The position numbers and the translations under genes were made by a program. The notes under the pieces were generated by a model. It was not told where the DNA came from, did not search any database, and saw nothing but the letters and a program-made list of their open reading frames with translations. DNA of 64,000 nucleotides from UWMA-0277 sp965183885 (GTDB taxonomy: Bacteria > Bacteroidota > Bacteroidia > Flavobacteriales > BACL11): the NCBI GenBank assembly GCA_965183885.1, contig OZ238992.1:1612001-1676000 (forward strand), given 5' to 3'. Shown piece by piece: positions 44,291 through 51,984 of the stretch (its first letter is position 1; every line of letters begins with the position of its first letter).

Positions 44291-46261
44291 TTATTTGCTG
44301 ATTATAAGTTTTTTAGAAGTTAGTATTTGTTGTTTTTTATATAGTTTACAATAGTAAATCCCATTTGCTAAGTGGGTTATATTAATAGAATTTGTGCCTT
44401 CAGATAATTCTTTCTCGAGTATTTTACTTCCCATTAGGCTGAAAATCCCCAAGTGGCTTGCTGAGGTATTAGCTATACTAATATTATTCTTAGCAGGATT
44501 AGGGTAAATGAGAATATTTTCAGTAAAGACTTCTTCTGCTTGTCGTGCAGGAGGAAAGCAGTTAGGTGGGTTAGGTGCAGGGTTAGGGTTTAAATTTCCT
44601 AAAACACTGCCACTTGTGGCTCCTGGAATAAAGAAGGGTGCATTATTATTATAATACCAGTTAATAAGAGTAGGGTTTATGTTTTCAATATCTATAGTAC
44701 AGGCTAACCACTTATTGTTTGAGTGTGTGTTTTGGTTTCCTACATTTAAAATTCCATTATTGGTACCACCATTAAAGTAAAACCCTGTAAGGCATTCGGA
44801 TAAGGTATTGCATGAGAATTGTGTATTTGTAAAATCTCCTATTGTAAGGATTCCTATATCAAGCATCATTTCTGCTTTATTCTTTTTAACTATTGATACA
44901 GGAGAGTTAAATAATTTAATGCCTATATCTCCACAAGGAGGTAATAAGCCATTTGGATATTCTCTTGAAATAGAGTTGTTTGAAATAGTTGAAGATTTAC
45001 AATTCTCAACAGTAATTCCTGTAGGTGTGCTGCCTCCTAATTGTGAATGAATAAAACCTTGCTGCTTATTTTCTGTAATTACGGGACTATAAATATTCTT
45101 CACTAAAATTCCATTATATGCACCTTCTAACTTATTGTTAGCTATATTTAAGGGTGAGTAAACAATAGTATTTCCTGCTATATTTTGTCCATATATTCTT
45201 ATGGCATATTCTACTTCTTTAATAATGTTGTCTGTAATATTTATGTTGTAGTTCTCAGTATTTTCTAGTCTTATAGCAGAGTTGTAAAGACCATGCATGT
45301 AGTTTTCTTCCAATGTTATATTGTTTGCTCCGTCACTAATAAGTCCATACCTACAAGTATGTATTTCATTATTTCTTATATTCAAATTAACATTGGAATT
45401 TACTGCTATTGCTTTTCCATATGCTGTAATACTTGGGGAAAAATTATTTGAGCCAAGATTAATTATTTGGGAAAAATGATTGTTCTCATTAGGATTGGAG
45501 CCTCCAACGGTAATGTCATGGATAATTCCATTTCCTACAGGAAGTAATGAGCTTCCATAAATTTTTACACCATAATATTGTAATTTCCCAAATTTATTGT
45601 TTTTAATGTCTAAGCTTGAACCTGTAGCGTAAACCCCTATTTCAGAATATTCAAACCGGTTTGGAGCAAATGCAGGGTCTCCAATAGTTAAATGCCCTAC
45701 ATTCATTACTTGTATACCGTAGTTTGAGTTGTAATTAAAGGGACTAGAATTTGTAAAAGTAGAGGAATGTACTGTTCCTGTATGTATTCCAGAAAAGTTT
45801 CTAACAACGATATGTCTTCCATTATCAATAAAATGAGTATTGCTAATTTCATAATGTCCACCTCCGTAAGACTGCACTCCAATTAATGCATCTTGTATGG
45901 TAGAACTATCTATAATAAGTTCTCCATTAGTATAAACTAAGAGGTTATTCCACTGTACTACTGGAGATACTCCTGAAAGAGGAGGAGGAGTAAAAATAGG
46001 GTTAAGCTTTAAGGTGGAATTATTAATAATATTTAATGTACAAGTACCTTGTACATGAATATTAGAGTTTGGTGCTAATAATAAGGTAATATTATCAAAT
46101 GTAACTGTTGCTCCAATAGCAACAACTAGTGCTCCACTTGAGGTGTAAGTACCACTATAGGTACCAGAAGGTAAAGGGTTAGGCAAAGCTGGTTGTCCAA
46201 AAGTACTTTGACTAAAGAACATTGCTATTGCAATGAACATTTTTGTAAGTGTTTTTATCAT
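44291..46261 (-). CDS. Secreted right-handed beta-helix protein with T9SS type A sorting domain
   Basis: 656 residues from the ATG at 46261; a TTG 21 bases upstream is less likely. The signal peptide is IKTLTKMFIAIAMFFSQSTFG. The middle is full of short repeats of beta-helix type (NNKFGKLQYYGVKIYGSS, NNITLEENYMHGLYNSAIRL, NINITDNIIKEVEYAIRIYG). The last 75 residues are a classical T9SS type A domain: ILIYPNPAKNNISIAN, GIFSLMGSKILEKEL, and LANGIYYCKLY...KKLIISK. It should be exported across the outer membrane. Beta-helix proteins often act on polysaccharides, but I see no catalytic motif. Confidence 0.9.
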   Translation of the reverse strand: MIKTLTKMFIAIAMFFSQSTFGQPALPNPLPSGTYSGTYTSSGALVVAIGATVTFDNITLLLAPNSNIHVQGTCTLNIINNSTLKLNPIFTPPPLSGVSPVVQWNNLLVYTNGELIIDSSTIQDALIGVQSYGGGHYEISNTHFIDNGRHIVVRNFSGIHTGTVHSSTFTNSSPFNYNSNYGIQVMNVGHLTIGDPAFAPNRFEYSEIGVYATGSSLDIKNNKFGKLQYYGVKIYGSSLLPVGNGIIHDITVGGSNPNENNHFSQIINLGSNNFSPSITAYGKAIAVNSNVNLNIRNNEIHTCRYGLISDGANNITLEENYMHGLYNSAIRLENTENYNINITDNIIKEVEYAIRIYGQNIAGNTIVYSPLNIANNKLEGAYNGILVKNIYSPVITENKQQGFIHSQLGGSTPTGITVENCKSSTISNNSISREYPNGLLPPCGDIGIKLFNSPVSIVKKNKAEMMLDIGILTIGDFTNTQFSCNTLSECLTGFYFNGGTNNGILNVGNQNTHSNNKWLACTIDIENINPTLINWYYNNNAPFFIPGATSGSVLGNLNPNPAPNPPNCFPPARQAEEVFTENILIYPNPAKNNISIANTSASHLGIFSLMGSKILEKELSEGTNSINITHLANGIYYCKLYKKQQILTSKKLIISK

Positions 46262-46731
46262 TTTAGTTTTTTTGTCACCCAAATTATGTTTTAAAATATG
46301 GTTGATCGTAGAGTTTTCAGCTACACTAAAATAAATAGATGTTTCAATTAAGGTAGAGTATTATAATTGTTCAGAAAGAAAACAAATTAAAATAGTTTAT
46401 TTTTAAATAAATTGAAGCTGTTTTGGTTTTTTATTGCATAAAATAAGGTTAGTTAGGAGCCTTTTCATTGTGAATTGGCATTTGGTTGTTTTTACTACTT
46501 CTAAAACATCAATTATTTTATTGTCTTAGTTGTTAATACCTACTCTTTTTTTAGCTTTTCAGTTAATCGCTTTTTTTGATTTGATAAATGTATAAACTTT
46601 TTTTAAAAAACAAAATAGATTGTTAAATATTAGGGACTATGAGTTGTAGTATTTAGCTAATTACTAGGAGTAATAGATAAAAATAGATGTTGTTGTTGTT
46701 GTTGTTGTTGAAAAACAGAGGTATTAAGGTA
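46262..46731. other. Intergenic region between the beta-helix gene and lptG
   Basis: 470 AT-rich bases without a coding frame of note on either strand. It must hold the promoter of the beta-helix gene and the end of the tgt-lptG transcript, but I find no full TAnnTTTG box or strong hairpin. Its only marked feature is the TGT triplet repeat at 46688-46710. Confidence 0.5.
46688..46710. repeat. TGT/ACA triplet microsatellite
   Basis: Seven perfect TGT units plus TG, 22 bases after the lptG stop (in its direction of transcription it reads as CAA repeats). It lies outside any gene. Confidence 0.9.
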
Positions 46732-47808
46732 TTATTTAGGAGCTTTGTAAATCAGTATGGCTGCTAGCACTGTGTAGCAAAGGTTAGGAATCCAAACTGC
46801 TAAAGCAGGAGATAAGTTACTATTAGTCGCAAAAGTAGTACTTACTTGCATAAATAGAATGTAAGTAAAGGCTATAAGTATTCCTATACCTAAGTGTATT
46901 CCTATACCTCCTCTTACTTTTCTGCTTGCAATTGCAACAGCAATTAAAGTAAGTATAATAGAGGCAAAAGGAAAGGCAATACGTTTTTGTTTTTCAATTT
47001 TATGATATACAATTTGTTCACTTCCCTTTAAAGTTTCTGTAGCAATATAATCATTTAGCTCATAAAAGTTCATGGTTTCAACTAAGCTTTTTTGTTTAGT
47101 AAAATCAAGAGGACTTAGGTTAATAATGGTATCTAACCTATTGCCTGAGTTAATAATTTCACCATTCTTAGTAAACTCTCTAGTTTCATAATTATGTATA
47201 GTCCAAATATTTTTTAGGGTATCAAACTCTATATAGTTAGATTTTAATTTAGAAAGTAAGGCTCCACCTTTAAAATTTTCAAGTGTGAATTTATAGCCAA
47301 TATTACGGCTACTATTAAAGCTCTCCATATACATATATTGTCCTTTTTGCAGTTGCATATGAATATTTTTAGCTCTAGAATAGCGTTTATTTCTAAGGTA
47401 TTTATTTTCAAAATCAATACGCTCTTTATTAGATGGTGGAATAATGAAATTTCCAAATACAAATGAGAGTACCCCTAGTATTACTGCCGAAACCATAAAA
47501 GGTCGAAGTAGTCTGCTAAAGCTCATGCCGCTGTTTAGTATTGCTACAATCTCAGTGTTATTTGCCATCTTTGAAGTGAAAAAGATAACTGAGATGAAAA
47601 TAAATAGTGGACTAAATAGATTTCCAAAATAGGGTATAAAGTTAAAGTAGTAATCAAAAATGATAGTGCTTAAAGCTATTTCATGTTTTAAAAAGTCATC
47701 AATTTTTTCAGAGATATCAAAGATGATAACAATAAGTAATATTAATGCTAAGGTAAAGAAGAATGTACCTAAGAATTTTTTAAGGATATACCAATCTAAC
47801 TTTTTCAT
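46732..47808 (-). CDS. LptF/LptG family permease
   Basis: 358 residues: three membrane helices at each end with a periplasmic beta-jellyroll between them, the LptF/G layout. The start LDWYILKKFLGTFFFTLALILLIVIIFDISEKIDDF and the KKIAFPFASIILTLIAVAIAS-like segment after the periplasmic part are typical. It helps extract lipopolysaccharide from the inner membrane together with LptB. It directly follows tgt with no gap, so the two are co-transcribed. Confidence 0.92.
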   Translation of the reverse strand: MKKLDWYILKKFLGTFFFTLALILLIVIIFDISEKIDDFLKHEIALSTIIFDYYFNFIPYFGNLFSPLFIFISVIFFTSKMANNTEIVAILNSGMSFSRLLRPFMVSAVILGVLSFVFGNFIIPPSNKERIDFENKYLRNKRYSRAKNIHMQLQKGQYMYMESFNSSRNIGYKFTLENFKGGALLSKLKSNYIEFDTLKNIWTIHNYETREFTKNGEIINSGNRLDTIINLSPLDFTKQKSLVETMNFYELNDYIATETLKGSEQIVYHKIEKQKRIAFPFASIILTLIAVAIASRKVRGGIGIHLGIGILIAFTYILFMQVSTTFATNSNLSPALAVWIPNLCYTVLAAILIYKAPK

Positions 47809-48939
47809 CTATAGTCTGATGTCCAATTTTTTAACCATTTGATTTTTCCAAATTGTAAAAGTACCTTTCTCTAATTGTTTTTGAGCTTCTTTCATTAACC
47901 ATAAATAAAAACGGATATTGTGGAGGGTTGCAATTTGTTTTCCAAGTAGTTCATTGCTAGCAAATAAATGTCTTACATAGGCTTTAGTATAAGTATTATC
48001 TACAAATGAAGTCCCGTTAGGGTCAAGAGAGCTATAGTCATTAGCCCATTTTTTATTTTTTAAGTTAATTGTTCCTTCTGATGTAAATAACATTCCATTT
48101 CTTGCATTACGGGTAGGCATTACACAATCAAACATATCAACGCCTAAAGCAATATTTTCTAAAAGGTTACTTGGTGTTCCAACACCCATTAGGTATCGAG
48201 GTTTTTCCCATGGAAGAACTGAGCAAACAATGTCAGTCATTTCATACATCATTTCATGTGGCTCTCCTACAGATAGACCTCCAATAGCATTTCCTTCACG
48301 CTCAAAGGATGCAATTTTTTCAGCTGATTGTAAGCGTAGATCTTTATAAACACTACCCTGTACAATAGGGAAAAAAGTTTGTTCATAGCCATATTTCCCT
48401 TCAGTAGTATCAAAACGATCACAACATCTTTTTAGCCACCTGTGGGTCATATGCATGGAGCGTTTAGCATAATCATAATCACAAGGGTATGGAGTACATT
48501 CATCAAAAGCCATAATAATATCAGCACCAATAGTTCTTTGTACATCTATAGCATATTCAGGAGTAAAAAAGTGATAACTTCCATTTATATGAGACTGAAA
48601 CTTAACGCCTTTTTCAGTGATTTTTCTGCTTCCTGATAAGGAATATACTTGGTAGCCACCACTATCGGTTAATAGAGGTTTGTCCCATCCAATAAATTTA
48701 TGTAACCCTCCAGCTCCTTCAATAATATCAAGTCCTGGTCTTAGGTATAAATGATAAGTGTTTCCTAAAATGATTTGAGCTAAAGTGTCTTCTAATAATT
48801 CATGTTGATGTACTCCTTTTACTGTGCCAGCTGTTCCTACTGGCATAAAGATAGGCGTTTTTATCTTCCCGTGTGCTGTTTCAATTTTTCCTAATCGTGC
48901 TTTGGAATGCTTATCTTCTTTTAGTAGTGTAAATTTCAT
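47809..48939 (-). CDS. tgt: Queuine tRNA-ribosyltransferase
   Basis: 376 residues. GTVKGVHQHELLEDTLAQIILGNTYHLYLRPG, DSGGYQVYSLSG, QRTIGADIIMAFDECTPYP, AIGGLSVGEP, and the nucleophile region MFDCVMPTRNARNGMLFTSEG are typical of bacterial TGT. It swaps guanine 34 for the queuosine precursor in Asp, Asn, His and Tyr tRNAs. The C-terminal zinc cysteines (CxCxxC in E. coli) are replaced by GTSFVD, as in other Bacteroidota as far as I recall. A promoter box ends 5 bases before the ATG. Confidence 0.95.
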   Translation of the reverse strand: MKFTLLKEDKHSKARLGKIETAHGKIKTPIFMPVGTAGTVKGVHQHELLEDTLAQIILGNTYHLYLRPGLDIIEGAGGLHKFIGWDKPLLTDSGGYQVYSLSGSRKITEKGVKFQSHINGSYHFFTPEYAIDVQRTIGADIIMAFDECTPYPCDYDYAKRSMHMTHRWLKRCCDRFDTTEGKYGYEQTFFPIVQGSVYKDLRLQSAEKIASFEREGNAIGGLSVGEPHEMMYEMTDIVCSVLPWEKPRYLMGVGTPSNLLENIALGVDMFDCVMPTRNARNGMLFTSEGTINLKNKKWANDYSSLDPNGTSFVDNTYTKAYVRHLFASNELLGKQIATLHNIRFYLWLMKEAQKQLEKGTFTIWKNQMVKKLDIRL

Positions 48940-48944
48940 GGTTG

Positions 48945-48952
48945 CAAAAGTA
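48945..48952 (-). promoter_or_regulatory. -7 box immediately before tgt
   Basis: Minus-strand TACTTTTG matches TAnnTTTG; five bases separate it from the tgt ATG, so transcription is predicted to start at or beside the start codon. It is the mirror image of the rnpB box at 49003-49010. Confidence 0.55.
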
Positions 48953-48970
48953 ACTAATTTAATCCTCTAC

Positions 48971-48998
48971 TATCTAAAGTCTATTATCTAAAATCTAT
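48971..48998. repeat. Two tandem 14-bp repeats in the tgt-rnpB divergent promoter
   Basis: TATCTAAAGTCTAT (48971-48984) is followed directly by TATCTAAAATCTAT (48985-48998), 13 of 14 identical, centred between the two divergent promoter boxes. Confidence 0.8.
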
Positions 48999-49002
48999 TA
49001 AT

Positions 49003-49010
49003 TACTTTTG
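49003..49010 (+). promoter_or_regulatory. -7 box of rnpB
   Basis: TACTTTTG matches TAnnTTTG and ends 5 bases before the rnpB 5' end inferred from P1 base pairing, which supports both calls. Confidence 0.65.
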
Positions 49011-49014
49011 CAGC

Positions 49015-49315
49015 GGTAATTACTGATGTTATCGCTTCAATTTATTGAAGAGGAAAGTCCGGACACTAAAGAGTAGCATAATGGGTAACCCCCATCTGCC
49101 GTAAGGTATGGACAAGTGCAACAGAAAGCAAGTACAGTTCGGCTGTAGTGAAACCAGGTAAACTCTATGCAGTGCAATGCCATGTATATCAGGATTTAAA
49201 GGTTACTCGCTTTTTCCTGAGGGGTAGGCAGCTTGAGGTAATAGGTAACTATTATCCTAGATAAATGATAACACTCCTTTATTGGAGAACAGAATCCGGC
49301 TTATGTGTAATTACT
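49015..49315 (+). ncRNA. rnpB: RNase P RNA, bacterial type A
   Basis: The universal core is plain: GAGGAAAGTCCGGACAC near 49050 (the 5' part of P4 and CR-I), GCAACAGAAAGCAAGTACAG in the middle, and ACAGAATCCGGCTTA near 49288-49302 (CR-V and the 3' side of P4). The ends come from P1: GGTAATTAC (49015-49023) pairs with GTAATTACT (49307-49315) over 9 bp. About 301 bases, a normal size. It is the catalytic RNA that trims tRNA 5' ends. A 10-bp terminator hairpin follows. Confidence 0.96.
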
Positions 49316-49321
49316 GATCTA

Positions 49322-49351
49322 AAGCCGACACTTAGGTGTCGGCTTTTTTTT
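49322..49351 (+). terminator. Intrinsic terminator of rnpB
   Basis: 10-bp stem AAGCCGACAC/GTGTCGGCTT (49322-49331 and 49336-49345), TTAG loop, then a T-run. The T-run leads straight into the -7 box of the next gene. Confidence 0.9.
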
Positions 49352-49358
49352 ATATTTG
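49351..49358 (+). promoter_or_regulatory. -7 box fused to the rnpB terminator
   Basis: TATATTTG, a full TAnnTTTG match, begins at the end of the terminator T-run and ends 5 bases before the ATG at 49364. Confidence 0.45.
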
Positions 49359-49363
49359 CCTTT

Positions 49364-50281
49364 ATGATAAGATGGTTTTTTATTCTTTATTTTCTTCATT
49401 CTTCTTTGCTTTATGCTCAGGATACTCTGATGCCTGTTGTTTTTTTAGATGATATTGTAATATCAGAAGAAAATAACGGATTTACTGTAGAGGATTTTAT
49501 TGGTTATGTAAAAAAAGACACAAGTTTCTACATGGGTTTTAAGCATCTTAGGTATTATAGTCATAATTATGAAAGTGAATTGAATATATTTGATAAAAAA
49601 GGGAATTCAATAGGGATACTTAAAAAGTGGGGGAAGCATTATTCTAATGGGAAAGAAGCATGGATTGTTAATGATTCTGTATATGATAAAGGAAAGCTTT
49701 TTAAGCGTAATGGAGAGTATAAGTACTATACTCTTGAGGCTTTTGATGAAGTCTTTTTCCCTAAAGACACAGTGGCTGTAAGTCTTAAAATTTCAGAAAA
49801 GAAAAATGAAAATGATAGCCAAAATATGCGAGATGCTAAAACCGTAGGTTTTTCAATTGGTACAGATGGTGTAGAGCAAAGTAAAGGAGGAGTATCTAAA
49901 AAACTAGCAATTTTTGATATTAGTATGCAACAATATTATAGGTATAGTATTAGCGATACTAACTATAATGGTAAAGATTGTTATGTTTTTACTGTTAAAG
50001 TAAAAGATGAGTTGACAGAGAAAGAAAAAGAAGAAGCTTTAATTAGAAAAATTGTTTCTTTCTTTGATAAAGAAAACTTTAATGTGATTTATAGGGAGTA
50101 TAAGTTTGTTTACAATCATTGGCTAATTGATTTAGATATGGATGTGGTAGTACATATGAACTATGTAAATGGCAAACACATCCCAACAGAAATATATTAT
50201 AAAGGCTTTTGGGATGTATTATTTTTTAAACCAGAACGAGCAGGGTTTATTTTAAAAAATACAGATTATATAGTTAATTAA
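49364..50281 (+). CDS. Exported protein of unknown function
   Basis: 305 residues from the ATG at 49364. The signal peptide is IRWFFILYFLHSSLLYAQ. The frame stays open upstream into rnpB, but the start at 49364 gives a clean signal peptide and avoids the RNA gene and its terminator. The mature part is rich in Lys, Tyr and Asp with a predicted beta-rich pattern (YKGKLFKRNGEYKYYTLEAF-like stretches). I do not recognise a domain. Its stop overlaps the convergent CDGSH gene by 4 bases. Confidence 0.8.
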   Translation: MIRWFFILYFLHSSLLYAQDTLMPVVFLDDIVISEENNGFTVEDFIGYVKKDTSFYMGFKHLRYYSHNYESELNIFDKKGNSIGILKKWGKHYSNGKEAWIVNDSVYDKGKLFKRNGEYKYYTLEAFDEVFFPKDTVAVSLKISEKKNENDSQNMRDAKTVGFSIGTDGVEQSKGGVSKKLAIFDISMQQYYRYSISDTNYNGKDCYVFTVKVKDELTEKEKEEALIRKIVSFFDKENFNVIYREYKFVYNHWLIDLDMDVVVHMNYVNGKHIPTEIYYKGFWDVLFFKPERAGFILKNTDYIVN

Positions 50282-50517
50282 AGTTTTTTGTGTGATCCAT
50301 CACAGAAAGCTCCTTTGTTAGAGTGTTTGCAGCCACACCATGCAATTTTTCTATCTTCATTAAGTGTAATTATTTCTGGACTAAATCCAGTTCCTTTATG
50401 GCTGCCATCGCAGTAAGGGTCTTTTGTGCTTAATCCGCAGGTGCAAAAAGCTTTTTTTCCTGCTTTTTCATTAATAACATAAGCTCCTTTTTTTGCAATT
50501 TTTGGTAATTTTTCCAT
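50278..50517 (-). CDS. CDGSH iron-sulfur domain protein with two motifs
   Basis: 79 residues with two cluster motifs: CTCGLSTKDPYCDGSH and CGCKHSNKGAFCDGSH. Each gives three cysteines and one histidine, the ligand set of a redox-labile 2Fe-2S cluster of the mitoNEET type. The two motifs in one chain resemble the Miner2-like tandem layout. No signal or membrane segment. Electron transfer or cluster transfer is likely; partners are unknown. Confidence 0.92.
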   Translation of the reverse strand: MEKLPKIAKKGAYVINEKAGKKAFCTCGLSTKDPYCDGSHKGTGFSPEIITLNEDRKIAWCGCKHSNKGAFCDGSHKKL

Positions 50518-50560
50518 TTAGCAAAGGTAAGCTTTTTGTTGTAAGGATATTGGTCACTTT

Positions 50561-50590
50561 TTTCAAATATATTTTTTCTTATATTTGAAA
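50561..50590. promoter_or_regulatory. Mirrored divergent promoter between the CDGSH gene and LamG protein 1
   Basis: An 11-bp perfect inverted repeat, TTTCAAATATA (50561-50571) and TATATTTGAAA (50580-50590), with an 8-base spacer. Each arm holds a full TAnnTTTG box pointing outward: 50571-50564 on the minus strand (46 bases before the CDGSH ATG) and 50580-50587 on the plus strand (19 bases before the LamG ATG). Confidence 0.6.
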
Positions 50591-50606
50591 TCAATAAAAG
50601 AAACCT

Positions 50607-51596
50607 ATGAAAAAAAGAATTATCTTACTTTTAATATCCCTTCCTTTGTTAGTGGTATCTCAAAATATTACAGATAGTTTATTATTGTATTACCCTATGG
50701 ATGGTAATGCTAATGATTTAAGTGGTAATAATTTTCATGGAACTCCTTCTGGAGTTACTTCAGTTCCTGATAGGTATGGAGTTCCTAATTCAGCTTATTA
50801 TTTTGATGGGGTAGATGATTATATTGATTTTCCTTTAAATGATACTTTAAAGCCAGACTTTCCTATGACCTTTGCTTTTTGGGCTAAGGTTAAGGATTTA
50901 AGTGTATATAAGAATAGATTTTTTAATACTGATTTTGTTCAAAATAACTATCATGGTGTATGGATGAATACAAATAATTCTGGGTATTTAGGTATTGGTT
51001 TTGGTGGAGGAATGAATGGTTGTAATTCACAGAATAGAGTTAGTTATCATGCTACTGAATTTGCTGTTGATACAGGGATATGGTATCATTTTACGGGGAT
51101 AATTCATTCAGCTAGCAATATGGAATTATATGTCAATTGTAATAATGTAGCGGCTGCTTTTTCTTCAGGAACAGGACCTGCAAATGTTGTCTATTCTAAT
51201 AATATATCAGGAACAATTGGAAGAATGGATGCTAATAGCGTACCTATGTATAACTGGGGGGCTATGGATGAGTTTTCTTTTTGGGAAAGAGCATTAAGTG
51301 TTGCTGAAATTTATACTTTGTGTGATAGTATGCCTTTGATTAGTTCTAATGCAACTTGGAATTGTATTAATGGGGCTTGTATTGATCCTGGCAATGGAAC
51401 AGGTATATATAATAGTTATTCTAACTGTAATACGAATTGTATTCCATCAGCAATAAATGAACAGGATGTAAATAGAGAAAAAACACTATTAAAAGTTGTT
51501 AATATCCTTGGTGAGGAGGTAAATATTAAGGAAAAAGGATTGCTGTTTTATATTTATGATGATGGTACAGTAGAAAAGAAGGTTAGAATTGAATAA
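50607..51596 (+). CDS. Secreted LamG-like protein 1 with shared Cys module and C-terminal tail
   Basis: 329 residues. Signal peptide KKRIILLLISLPLLVVSQ, then a concanavalin-like (LamG/Laminin_G_3) domain: LLLYYPMDGNANDLSGNNFHG, AYYFDGVDDYIDFP, FAFWAKV, WYHFTGIIHSASNMELYVNC, MDEFSFWERALSVAEI. The cysteine module lies at 51354-51440 and the 38-residue tail (ILGEEV, GLLFYIYDDGTVEK) at 51480-51596. LamG domains bind glycans or proteins; here it is probably a surface adhesin or carbohydrate-binding protein. It is very similar to the gene at 61360 (119 bases identical). Confidence 0.92.
   Translation: MKKRIILLLISLPLLVVSQNITDSLLLYYPMDGNANDLSGNNFHGTPSGVTSVPDRYGVPNSAYYFDGVDDYIDFPLNDTLKPDFPMTFAFWAKVKDLSVYKNRFFNTDFVQNNYHGVWMNTNNSGYLGIGFGGGMNGCNSQNRVSYHATEFAVDTGIWYHFTGIIHSASNMELYVNCNNVAAAFSSGTGPANVVYSNNISGTIGRMDANSVPMYNWGAMDEFSFWERALSVAEIYTLCDSMPLISSNATWNCINGACIDPGNGTGIYNSYSNCNTNCIPSAINEQDVNREKTLLKVVNILGEEVNIKEKGLLFYIYDDGTVEKKVRIE
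51273..51391 (+). repeat. 119-bp perfect repeat, copy 1 (LamG protein 1)
   Basis: Identical base for base to 62032-62150. It covers the end of the LamG domain and most of the cysteine module, including third codon positions. Confidence 0.95.
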
Positions 51597-51640
51597 AAAT
51601 AATTTCATATAAAAAAGTAATTTAAAAAGAAAAAAGATTT

Positions 51641-51648
51641 TATATTTG
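51641..51648 (+). promoter_or_regulatory. -7 box of rpmH
   Basis: TATATTTG, a full TAnnTTTG match, 29 bases before the rpmH ATG. Confidence 0.55.
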
Positions 51649-51677
51649 CAGCCCAGAAATAACAAAGAAATAAAGCT

Positions 51678-51836
51678 ATGCCAAAAAGAACATTTCAGCC
51701 TTCAAACAGAAAAAGAAAAAACAAACACGGTTTCATGGATCGTATGTCAACTGCTAATGGACAACAAGTATTAGCAAGAAGAAGAGCTAAAGGAAGAAAG
51801 CGTTTAACAGTTTCTGACGAGATTGGTCATAAATAA
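51678..51836 (+). CDS. rpmH: 50S ribosomal protein L34
   Basis: 52 residues beginning MPKRTFQPSNRKRKNKHGFM and containing RMSTANGQQVLARRRAKGRK, the L34 signature. It has a promoter box 29 bases before the ATG and an 11-bp terminator 20 bases after the stop, so it is a single-gene unit. It is not next to rnpA or dnaA here, unlike the common arrangement. Confidence 0.97.
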   Translation: MPKRTFQPSNRKRKNKHGFMDRMSTANGQQVLARRRAKGRKRLTVSDEIGHK

Positions 51837-51856
51837 TAATATCTAATATTGATAAT

Positions 51857-51888
51857 AAGGGTGTTGCTTTTGCAACACCCTTTTTTTA
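51857..51888. terminator. Intrinsic terminator after rpmH
   Basis: 11-bp perfect stem AAGGGTGTTGC/GCAACACCCTT (51857-51867 and 51872-51882), TTTT loop, T-run after it. Confidence 0.92.
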
Positions 51889-51984
51889 GGTATTAACTGT
51901 TTTTTTCTGTTAATATCTATTAATAAAACAGTATTAATAAAAGTAACAAAAAAGCGTACATTCGCACACTACATAAATATAACT

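Noticed and set aside
46262..46731. Possible small RNA or small gene in the 470-base gap
   Set aside because: No open frame with coding character, no strong hairpin and no promoter-terminator pair.
49265..49363. Coding frame of the exported protein extended upstream into the RNase P RNA gene
   Set aside because: The extension crosses the 3' part of rnpB and its terminator; the ATG at 49364 gives a proper signal peptide and follows a promoter box.
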